Of a stretch of DNA of 64,000 nt, positions 55,011-63,328 are shown piece after piece (the first letter of the stretch is position 1; every line of letters starts with the position of its first letter). Location: NCBI GenBank assembly GCA_032173965.1, contig CM063290.1:5345501-5409500 (forward strand), written 5' to 3'. Below the pieces are notes generated by a model, which had not been told where the DNA came from, did no database searches, and saw only the letters and a list, made by a program, of their open reading frames with translations. Source of the stretch: Sitta carolinensis. Taxonomy: Eukaryota > Chordata > Aves > Passeriformes > Sittidae. The translations under genes and the position numbers were made by a program.

Positions 55011-55046
55011 CTTGCTAACCCCTTCTCTTTTCATTTACTTTTACAG
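55011..55046 (+). promoter_or_regulatory. NLGN1: Branch point, polypyrimidine tract and 3' splice site
   Basis: TGCTAAC at 55013-55019 fits the vertebrate branch consensus, with the likely branch A at 55018, 28 nt before the splice junction. It is followed by a pyrimidine-rich tract (CCCTTCTCTTTTCATTTACTT) and the acceptor ACAG ending at 55046. This supports the exon start at 55047. Confidence 0.85.
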
Positions 55047-55259
55047 GATTTCTGAGCACTGGGGACCAAGCAGCAAAAGGAAACTATGGCCTCCTTGATC
55101 TAATCCAAGCTTTGCGATGGACTAGTGAAAATATTGGGTTCTTTGGTGGTGACCCATTAAGAATAACTGTTTTTGGATCTGGGGCAGGCGGTTCATGCGT
55201 CAATCTGTTGACTTTATCCCATTATTCTGAAGGTAACCGTTGGAGCAATTCAACCAAAG
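55047..55259 (+). CDS. NLGN1: Neuroligin-1 internal exon, with alternative 3' end encoding splice insert B
   Basis: This exon translates from [19 protein letters not shown] through [20 protein letters not shown] to LTLSHYSEG, recognised as neuroligin-1. It encodes part of the extracellular cholinesterase-like domain that binds presynaptic neurexins. In active cholinesterases this elbow is G-x-S-x-G; here it reads G-S-G-A-G, so the nucleophile serine is glycine and the domain is catalytically dead, as in all neuroligins. The exon starts in phase 1 (G|GA). It can end at 55232 (GAAG|GTAACC, 186 bp) or at 55259 (AAAG|GTATTA, 213 bp). The extra 27 bp keep the frame and encode GNRWSNSTK, the B insert, which is known only in NLGN1 among neuroligins and whose N-S-T sequon carries a glycan that affects neurexin binding. 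The insert also distinguishes NLGN1 from NLGN2, 3 and 4. Confidence 0.97.
55233..55259 (+). other. NLGN1: Splice insert B (27 bp) between tandem 5' splice sites
   Basis: The 27 bp lie directly against the core exon, so in this genome the insert is made by choosing a downstream donor rather than by a separate microexon. Both donors lack the consensus G at +5 (GTAACC and GTATTA), so neither should dominate by strength alone. Omission joins GAAG to GA of the next exon without a frame change. The encoded peptide has one N-glycosylation sequon (N-S-T). Confidence 0.92.
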
Positions 55260-55297
55260 GTATTATGCAGGTTGCAAATTTTGACAATTTTGGTGTC

Positions 55298-56020
55298 TGC
55301 ATGCCACCACCATTAGTACTATGTGATGTTCTGTATATTCTCTTTGTTTCTATGAACTGTTGAGTTCAGCTCAATATTAAGAAACTTTTTATAGGCTGTA
55401 CAAGCCTCCTTCTCCCTCAGCTCTTCTGTGCATGTTTAAATTTTGGGTCACTTTCTTCTTTTTCCTATGGAGCTTTGTAGAAACACTTTATAACAGACTT
55501 CTGAACAGCATTTTCTTGGTGCATCATTTTTGTCTCTTTTCTTTCCTACCTAAGGGTGTCTTTTGGAAAATAAGTCAGTCATGCTCACAGTAGATGAGGT
55601 CATCTATATTCAGACAGTTGTGAAAGGTGTGTTTAGTTTCTCCTGAGGAGCAGAATTTAAAGAAAACTAAAATGACATTGTTTCCCTTTTCAGGCTAACA
55701 GCTGAATTGCTTAAAACTATTATTTTGTGTGAAGGAAACAAGTAGCTAATTCAGAAATCTTTTGTCTGAAGCTGCATGGACTTCACTTGCTGTCATCTAA
55801 TAAAAGGATGGTTGAATGTTTTGCATGCATGATCCAAAATTGTCAAAGCATCCAAGTTGCAAATGGATTTCCTTCTATATGTTTTTTCCTATTCCATAAC
55901 TAACACCTTTTCTCTCTAGTTGAGGCAGGTGGCAGGGAATTAAAATCATGCTGTTTGAGGCACCCAACTTATTCTATTATTTTTGCACCACAGTTTCACA
56001 GAGTGTCTCTCATTTGCATG
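55298..56020 (+). promoter_or_regulatory. NLGN1: Cluster of six TGCATG hexamers (candidate RBFOX splicing enhancer)
   Basis: TGCATG occurs at 55298, 55429, 55773, 55822, 55826 (overlapping the previous one) and 56015, all on the transcribed sense strand. The first is 39 nt downstream of the distal donor of insert B. RBFOX proteins bind (U)GCAUG, and sites downstream of an alternative splice site usually promote its use in neurons and muscle. In the preceding 55 kb I count by eye only about one + strand TGCATG per 3-4 kb. The cluster is seen directly; its role in controlling insert B is inference. Confidence 0.6.
55304..55313 (+). promoter_or_regulatory. NLGN1: Overlapping YCAY triplet (candidate NOVA site)
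   Basis: CCACCACCAT contains three overlapping YCAY tetramers (55304, 55307, 55310), immediately after the first TGCATG. NOVA proteins bind YCAY clusters and, when bound downstream of an alternative splice site, usually favour inclusion. A short cluster like this can occur by chance. Confidence 0.35.
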
Positions 56021-57080
56021 GCTCTTGCTTATTGATCATGTTACTTTTGTCTGACTGTTTTCACATATTTTTATCTGTATTACTTTTACCAGGGACACCA
56101 CACTGTGTCCTGTGCATATAATCCTCCACTAATTTATATTGCTGTATCTCCATGGGGGACTAATTGGCTGGTCATAAAAACATAATTCTGCTGACACTGA
56201 AAGAGCTGCATTTCCCCAAAGTCATGTTACAAAGACCACTGAGGTCAATAGAAGTGAGAGATTCTTTAGACCATGCCATTATGCTTTTTTAAATGAGAGA
56301 AAAATATAACTTCTACAAGAAGAGTCAAGTAGAAAATAAGGCTGTGGTCTAAATTTTAGTCTATTTTCACAATTTGATTTTTAATGTAATCTTGTTTCTC
56401 TTCCATCATTACTTGAAATTAAATAGGAGGTATTTAAAAAAAGATGCTTGTAAGAACAAGATGTAAGCATTACCTCACTGCACTGTGACCTGAGGGTCTC
56501 AATGCACCATCTTCTTTCATCAGAACTCCAAAAACCAACTTTATCATCAAGGAATAACTCCAGGTTGAATGAGGACACCTGGTTTTCCTTCCTCTAACTC
56601 TTTACTTGGTGTTAAAATCAATCTTTTTAGTGTAACATGACATCAATGCAAAATGCCACATTTACAATATTTGGACAGCCATGTGTCGCCTCTTATCAGC
56701 AAATGATACCCTGTCATATCCCAGCACACGGCCAGAATTCTGCCAGCAGCAGAATTTGTTTGGGGAAAACTGAGGCACTAAGTTGCCAACACAGCAGATC
56801 AAGGCGTTTTGGAGGCGTCTGAAGAAGGTTCAGTAAAAGTAAATTTTTGAGGATTTCTTTTAGAAGTAAACCCATGCTGTGATGAAATTTGGATTGGATC
56901 ACCACACTCCCGTGTATGTTATGTTTCATTTGGAGGTGGTTATATCTGCTGTTTAAAAAAAAAATAAGAAAGAAAAAAGAAAATATAAATTGGTCAGGTT
57001 TAAATATGAAAAGTTATTTCCTAACATTTCCAAGCCCCCTTTTGTTTCATGTTGTTTCTCCTTCACATTTGAGTGGTAGA

Positions 57081-57382
57081 GAAGGACTTTTGACAAGAGC
57101 ATGTAGTGATAGGACAAGGGTCAAGGGCTTCAAACTGGCAGAGGGCAGGGTTAGATGGGATATTATGAAGAAATTCTTCCCTGTGAGGGTGGGGAGGCCC
57201 TGGCACAGGCTGCCCAGGGAAGCTGTGGCTGCCCCTGGATCCCTGGAAGCATCCAAGGCCAGGTTGGACACGGCTTGGAACAACCCGATCCAGTGGAAGG
57301 TGTCCCTGCCCATGGCAAGGGGTGGAACAGGATGAGCTTCAAGGTCCCTTCCAACCCAAACCATTCTGTGGTTCTGTGATTA
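57081..57382 (+). mobile_element. CR1 LINE 3'-end fragment, sense orientation
   Basis: This is the longest and best-preserved CR1 copy in the window (about 302 bp). It runs from GGACTTTTGACAAGAGCATG through TAGTGATAGGACAAGGG, AAGAAATTCTTCCCTGTGAG, CTGGCACAGGCTGCCCAGGG and TCCCTTCCAACCCAAACC, and ends in the octamer repeats ATTCTGTG, GTTCTGTG, ATTATCAG. It is truncated at its 5' end and holds no reverse transcriptase coding sequence; the open frames across it are composition effects. It lies in the NLGN1 intron in the sense orientation. Confidence 0.95.
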
Positions 57383-59799
57383 TCAGCCAGTCTCTTTCAT
57401 AAGTTATAAATTCAGAAGCCTTCTTTGCTTCTGTCACTTCCCTCTGAAAGATTCCCTTGGCAGTTGAGAGGAAGAATTCAGCCTATTTCAAGATGGAGCT
57501 GTTCACAGCCACCCACCTGCAAGTGGGCAGAGAAGCACCCATTTTCACAAAGTGCTCTCAAAATATAGATGAATATATGCAAATTAATATTATTTACTGT
57601 GGTGAGACATTGAATAACAGTCACAAAGCACTATGGCCCACTGAACATTTAAATCTTCTTTCCATCAGCCTGAAACCCATAAGCAATAATCATACACATT
57701 ATCAGATAAAAATGTAGTTCTCCATCCTGTGAGGTACAAATTTCTGCCATGAATTCTGTGACAGAATGAAAATAATTCTTCATTCCAAATAATTTTTCAT
57801 CAAATGGTTTGGATGGAGGAATAGCTCTGTCAGCATTCTTCAGCACAAGGAGGGATGTTTAGTTTCACTTCCTCAGATGGTTTTATGGCCAGAGGACTTG
57901 ACCACTTTTACTTAATCCAGCATCTGATGTTTATGTAGCACTTAGCAAGCCACAGTGTTTGTATCAGCATTTTCTTACACACAGCTTACACTTTCTGTCC
58001 TTGTTCAGACATATTTAATAAAGCAATAAAGTTAGATTTACACAATATGCAAAAACCCACACACATTATGAATTATCATGAAATACATCTTTGTGAGAAT
58101 TCAGCTTTGTCATTTAGTTACATTTATTACAATGCCTGGATCCTCCGTGGTAATTCTACTGACTTTGAGCTGATTTATACTAGCTCAATATCTGACCTTA
58201 TAAACATGCAAATATATTTTAGCTGTTTATAGCTCAAGTTCATTCTTATTTTTACTTGTATCTTGCAAGAAAATAATATCTTGGATATGACTTCTCATAA
58301 GTTTAAGAAGAGGCTTGAGTTTATACATTTCAGTGTCTACTCCTATCTAATTTGAAGACTTTTTGATTAGGACTGAATAAAAGCTAGAATGATTTAAAAA
58401 TTCCTGAGAAGCTTGTAAAACGTTTCCTGCCAGCAACAGATTCCAAGTTATTTTTGAGTGCACAGGGTCTGGTGCTGCAATAGAGGCTGTAAAAGCATTT
58501 CTCTGATTTGATTGGAAGGCTAGAGAGGTTTTTTGTCAATAGAAACGTGTTGCTTATCAAAGCAAAAGCCACTTGTGCATTATTGGAATAACTTCTGGAG
58601 GTAAGCTGAGCGCCTTGACTCCAGTTCCTCTTGTGGGAATATCCAGCTACTCATCAAGCATTGGGCCAAAGATTCCTGGTGGAACTGAGTGAGGCCAGGA
58701 GTCACTTTCTGTCCCTAAGTAACTCCACCAGAGCCGGTGGAATGAAAGTAAACCAAAATTTTGACCCATATATCTTAAATCAACATAACTTTTGAGCACT
58801 ATGGACCATTTTGTATTACCCAGAGTGACCTATAGGAGGTAGGGTCCAGTATAAAATATTTTCCAGTAGTTTGTGCAAAAGGTATGATACTGAAATGAAA
58901 TTCTATGAAAATGAAACAAACCTCCTCACAAAACAGCAGAAAGGCCACTGTTACTTAAATATAGTCTAAATATCTATTAAACACAATCTAAATTACCTAA
59001 ATATGGTTTCTGAGCAATATTTTACACAAGGTTCAGCCCTATAATCTCTTTCAGAACCCAAAGTACCCTTCTCAAATGGAGAGGAAAAATGCAAAGGGAG
59101 CACAAGAAGTTCAGAACAAGGATGAAGTTCTGATTGTCAATAGCATTAAATCCAATAGCAAAATAATTGCATTAATTCACTGACTACAAGGGTGTGAGGC
59201 TATCATCCATGACATGTTTTAGAAATCCTTACAGAAGGGAGAGGAAAACATAAATTTTAATGTGTTTGTTATTTCTTTGTGTAGAATTCCTGGTCCAGAG
59301 TGCTAATTAATCAGCATAAATTCAAGTTAATTGCACTGAAGTCTTTGGGATTTACTGCAAGTTTATGTGCAGTGCCAGATCATTCTTGCTCCTTAAATGA
59401 ATACCCGAACATATGTTTAAATCTCTGAATTACAAAGCTAAACAGTGTAAAATACATCATTTCCCTTTTTATGTAAGTGTGATCAATATAAACCTGCTTT
59501 TAAAAAGCTCCTTACAAGAAGGGATTTTGACTTAGGCACTTATAAATTTAATAGCTGTCTGGTACCTTCTCATCTATTACTCCAGAATATAAACTTTTGA
59601 AGTGATACACAATTTAAAAGCACTGCACCTTTCAAACCAAGTTTAATTCCAAAGAAAACATTAAAATGTGTAATAGATTTATTTCACATGTAGTTGTATG
59701 CATTCATGCTGCTGATAGCTTGAACAATACCTAAAACTTCAACCATTTTAGAGACATGATGTTTTTTTCTCCAACCTATAAGGTGCTTTAATTTTAAGA

Positions 59800-59818
59800 T
59801 TTTTTTTTTTTTTTTTTT
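59800..59818. repeat. T19 homopolymer tract
   Basis: A run of 19 T lies in the intron about 315 bp before the 790-bp exon. It is too far upstream to be the polypyrimidine tract of that exon. Confidence 0.85.
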
Positions 59819-60133
59819 AACATGATAGTGTTGCCCTACATGAGGAAATGCCACTCCTTTTTCTTCCTGAGTTTCTTTTGAAAATCTGTTCCTCAGCTGG
59901 ACTATATTGAGGGAGAATCATTTGCTTCAGCACATACTGCATTTATTTTATGCACATTACCTGTAGGTACAACAGCAGTCAGATCTCACAGCCCTGTATA
60001 TTTAAGTACTATTAAGATTCAGGTATCTCTTCTGTTAAAGTTTTCTATTGTTTCAAAGAATTCCTTTGAATCTTTCAAAGTCTGTGGCTGTTTCAAGGTC
60101 GCTTCAGTAGTTTTCAAATATTTCTCCCCACAG

Positions 60134-60923
60134 GACTTTTTCAAAGAGCAATAGCTCAAAGTGGAACAGCTCTCTCCAGCTGGGCAGTTAGCTTTCAGCC
60201 TGCAAAATATGCCAGGATGTTGGCTACAAAAGTTGGTTGCAACATGTCAGACACTGTAGAACTGGTCGAATGTCTACAGAAGAAGCCTTACAGAGAACTT
60301 GTCGACCAGGACATTCAACCAGCAAGATACCATATAGCCTTTGGACCAGTAATCGACGGCGACGTGATCCCAGACGACCCTCAGATCTTGATGGAGCAAG
60401 GAGAATTCCTCAACTACGACATCATGCTGGGAGTTAACCAGGGGGAAGGGTTGAAGTTTGTTGAAAACATTGTGGATAGCGAAGATGGCATATCAGCCAG
60501 TGATTTTGACTTCGCAGTGTCTAATTTCGTCGATAACTTATATGGATACCCCGAAGGCAAAGATATATTGAGGGAAACGATTAAATTTATGTACACAGAC
60601 TGGGCAGACCGGCACAACCCCGAGACCAGAAGGAAAACACTGCTGGCTTTGTTTACTGATCACCAGTGGGTTGCACCAGCAGTGGCCACAGCAGATCTCC
60701 ACTCAAATTTTGGATCGCCTACGTATTTCTATGCCTTCTACCATCATTGCCAGACAGATCAGGTACCTGCATGGGCAGATGCAGCCCATGGAGATGAGGT
60801 TCCTTACGTACTAGGAATCCCCATGATTGGTCCTACTGAGTTATTTCCTTGTAATTTCTCCAAAAATGATGTCATGCTAAGTGCAGTGGTGATGACGTAC
60901 TGGACAAACTTTGCAAAAACTGG
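60134..60923 (+). CDS. NLGN1: Neuroligin-1 large internal exon (cholinesterase-like domain)
   Basis: The exon follows acceptor CCCCACAG and ends AAAACTGG|GTGAGT, 790 bp, the size typical for this neuroligin exon. It encodes [17 protein letters not shown] through [11 protein letters not shown] with no interruption. Visible structural features are the Cys pair in [12 protein letters not shown] (11 apart) and the Cys pair HHC...LFPC (34 apart), matching two conserved disulfide loops of the neuroligin fold. There are N-glycosylation sequons NMS and NFS beside these cysteines. The acidic/EF-hand-like and dimer-forming regions of the family fall here. Protein identity to mammalian NLGN1 appears very high by eye. 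The last codon is split (GG|T) with the next exon. Confidence 0.97.
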
Positions 60924-61888
60924 GTGAGTACCAGATAATGGATGGTCTTGTATGCAAACTCTGGATGGAATGGTGCTTTCCGTTTGTTATCTCCCTTGGG
61001 AATTCCTCTATACTTCTAGGATGAATTAGAGATTAAGGATTGAGTTGGATATTGATATTTACTGTCATGTCCCTTGGTTCACATGTTTTAGGAAAAAGAG
61101 GCGAAAATATCTTTGCAGACTTTCTGCAGTGATGTTTTAAAATATACACAAAACTAACCACAGAAACTCTGAAAAAGTGTAAAACTAAGCATTTAACATA
61201 TGTGTAGCTAAACATTAGTACCTGCCTTTACCCCACCACTGATACTTTCATCCCGTGAGACAGAAAATTACATAAATATCACATCAAATATAATACGGCT
61301 TATTTTAGTAGCACATTTTGTCTTAAATTCTCACTTCCGACCTTAAAATATGTGACTTTAAACTTGGAAAGTTTTGCCATTTTCATTAATTCTTTTTTTT
61401 TCACTGGAGTTCAAAAACCTTTGTTACATTTGACCACTTATTTTTGACTATGCATTGCACTGAGTTGTGCTCTGCCATGATCCTTCCCCTCTGGAAGGCC
61501 ACTGGTGATCCACAGAAAGAGAAATGCAAAGTTGTATGTGTGCTGCTAAGAAAGACAAGAAAACCTTAATGTTCTCTCACACTGGTCTCTTATAGACATT
61601 TATCCACATCACCACGGCCCAGGCAGTCTTCCCTCAGCAGCACAAGATTTCACTGTGAGGCACCAACATTTTGGAGGACCAGGGAAGTCACTGAAGTCTG
61701 TGTAAAAGAAGGGTTCTTTTGCATAATGCTGTTTCTAATCAAGATTATTAAGGCCTCTAATTTTATGGAATAGCGCTCTGCTCCGTCCAAAGGCGGCCCT
61801 AAACGTTTAGTATAAAATCTTAATTATGTTAATTTTATAATTCCATTTGAAATGCTTTGTAATATTGCTTTGTATCTTTTTCTTTTAG
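60924..61888 (+). other. NLGN1: NLGN1 last intron
   Basis: This 965-bp intron has a strong donor (GTGAGT) and the acceptor TTTTTCTTTTAG. It is AT-rich, with no repeat or RNA recognised. Codon phase is preserved: GG before it and T after it make a glycine codon. Confidence 0.95.
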
Positions 61889-62759
61889 TGACCCAAATCA
61901 ACCAGTGCCACAAGACACAAAATTCATCCACACAAAACCAAACCGCTTTGAAGAAGTAGCATGGACCAGATATTCTCAGAAAGACCAACTGTATCTTCAC
62001 ATTGGATTAAAACCACGAGTTAAAGAACACTATAGGGCCAATAAAGTGAACCTTTGGTTGGAACTGGTACCTCATCTGCACAATCTTAACGACATTTCAC
62101 AGTATACCTCTACCACAACTAAAGTGCCATCGACTGATAATACTTTCAGACCCACAAGGAAAAATTCTGTTTCAGTTACTTCAGCCTTTCCTACAGCCAA
62201 ACAAGATGATCCCAAACAACAACCAAGCCCATTTTCAGTGGATCAAAGGGACTACTCAACAGAATTGAGCGTTACCATTGCCGTGGGTGCATCTTTGCTG
62301 TTCCTGAACATTTTGGCCTTTGCAGCGTTGTACTACAAAAAGGACAAGCGGAGACACGATGTTCACAGGAGGTGTAGCCCACAACGTACCACTACCAATG
62401 ATCTCACCCATGCACAAGAAGAGGAGATAATGTCCCTCCAAATGAAGCACACTGACTTGGATCATGAATGTGAGTCCATCCATCCACATGAGGTGGTTCT
62501 TAGGACCGCCTGTCCCCCAGACTACACGCTAGCTATGAGAAGGTCTCCTGATGATATCCCCTTAATGACACCCAACACCATCACAATGATCCCCAACACT
62601 ATACCAGGGATTCAGCCCTACACACATTCAACACATTTACTGGAGGACAGAACAATACTCTGCCCCATCCTCATCCCCACCCCCATTCACACTCAACAAC
62701 CAGGGTATAGCCAGACAAGACGAAACAAACTTTATTTTTTGATGGATTACAGTAGGTGA
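61889..62759 (+). CDS. NLGN1: Neuroligin-1 last coding exon: ectodomain end, stalk, transmembrane helix, cytoplasmic tail; frame broken near the C-terminus
   Basis: Reading from (G)[12 protein letters not shown], the exon encodes the end of the esterase-like domain (to about 62090), then a Ser/Thr-rich stalk (62091-62264). A 24-residue transmembrane helix follows (62265-62336, starting [10 protein letters not shown] and ending AALYY), then the basic stop-transfer [12 protein letters not shown]. The cytoplasmic tail contains the conserved region [15 protein letters not shown] (62511-62555), which holds the tyrosine of the neuroligin gephyrin-binding motif. After IQP (CCC at 62616-62618) the frame departs from NLGN1: a run of four C expected in GCCCCTAC is three here. 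The annotated frame then adds 46 unrelated residues and stops at TGA 62757-62759. The conserved ending, out of frame, is described separately. Everything upstream of the shift is intact. Confidence 0.95.
62618..62710 (+). other. NLGN1: Displaced NLGN1 C-terminal coding segment with PDZ-binding ending
   Basis: In the frame one base earlier than the upstream coding frame, this segment reads [11 protein letters not shown]...HSHSTTRV and stops at TAG 62708-62710. That is the family-typical NLGN1 C-terminus, whose last residues bind PSD-95-type PDZ domains and anchor the protein at excitatory synapses. Full preservation of 30 codons in the displaced frame means the one-base loss is either very recent or an error in the sequence. 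Confidence 0.93.
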
Positions 62760-62872
62760 TATTACTGAAGATTACTTGGCTTTCAACCTACAAGACTCTT
62801 ACTATTTAAATATGGAGGAATATTATGTGAATATACATATCAAGAACATTTGGGGTTTTGAAAAAAATGAAT

Positions 62873-62880
62873 TGTACATA
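62873..62880 (+). promoter_or_regulatory. NLGN1: Pumilio recognition element in 3' UTR
   Basis: TGTACATA matches the UGUANAUA consensus bound by Pumilio proteins, which repress or localise neuronal mRNAs. It is a single copy about 115 nt after the stop. The motif match is exact; function is inference. Confidence 0.4.
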
Positions 62881-62895
62881 TATCAAATGAACTTA

Positions 62896-62940
62896 AGAAA
62901 CAAACAAAAGAAAAAAAAAGAAACAAAAACAAAAAACCCA
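62896..62940. repeat. A-rich low-complexity block in 3' UTR
   Basis: About 45 bp are made of A with scattered C and G (AAACAAACAAAAG-type words). In oligo-dT primed libraries it could act as an internal priming site and mimic a polyadenylation site. Confidence 0.75.
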
Positions 62941-63322
62941 ACTGTTTGCAATTGCTTGAAGCAGTTGTCCTGAATGATACTTTTTCATTCACATTCAAGT
63001 ATTAATTTTTTGAAGATTTAAGTTACATAATGGAATTAGGCATGTGCAACACAAACAGGAAAGAACTATGACTGAAAATTTTAAAAAACTATAAATATGC
63101 ACAAGGGACACACTAATGGAATGTCAGATAATTTTCACCAATTTTTATTTGGACCTGTTTTCTTGTGTAGACCATATTTACATATTTGAATAAGTACACA
63201 AAGCACCAATGCTGTTAAGGCCTTAGAAAGGGGCTCATGCTGAAATCTGCCAGTCAGAGAAGTTTTACAGCCTGGCAGGTACAACATTATCACATAAGTG
63301 CTGTCAGTATAAAAGTTGTGGG

Positions 63323-63328
63323 AATAAA
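63323..63328 (+). terminator. NLGN1: Candidate polyadenylation signal AATAAA
   Basis: A canonical AATAAA is followed about 45-60 nt downstream by a G/T-rich stretch (GCTTGGTGGCTGTGCTGCTG), an arrangement compatible with cleavage near 63340-63360. It may be a proximal, alternative or unused site; transcript evidence would be needed to decide. Confidence 0.4.

Larger units (their letters stand above)
49429..55046 (+). other. NLGN1: NLGN1 intron, 3' part before the first visible exon
   Basis: No other exon was found. Features are A27 at 51710-51736 and T30 at 52083-52112 (listed together), a TGAA tetranucleotide run at 53193-53209, an octamer-centred inverted repeat at 54021-54078, and the branch point and polypyrimidine tract at 55011-55046. 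The preceding coding exon expected for the family (about 153 bp, encoding the YIHGG region) was searched for by eye throughout the window and not seen. Confidence 0.75.
55260..60133 (+). other. NLGN1: NLGN1 intron between the 186/213-bp exon and the 790-bp exon
   Basis: This 4,874-bp intron is bounded by donor GTATTA and acceptor CCCCACAG. It carries a TGCATG cluster at 55298-56020, a CR1 fragment at 57081-57382 in sense orientation, and T19 at 59800-59818. The remainder is AT-rich unique sequence with no recognised gene. Confidence 0.93.

Noticed and set aside
1..55046. Search for the preceding NLGN1 exons (signal peptide exon, insert A exon, YIHGG exon)
   Set aside because: No matching sequence or reading frame was found on the + strand, so these exons lie upstream of the window.
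57047..57379. Several open frames of 60-150 codons on both strands
   Set aside because: They run across the CR1 fragment at 57081-57382, which comes from the 3' end of the element and does not encode reverse transcriptase.
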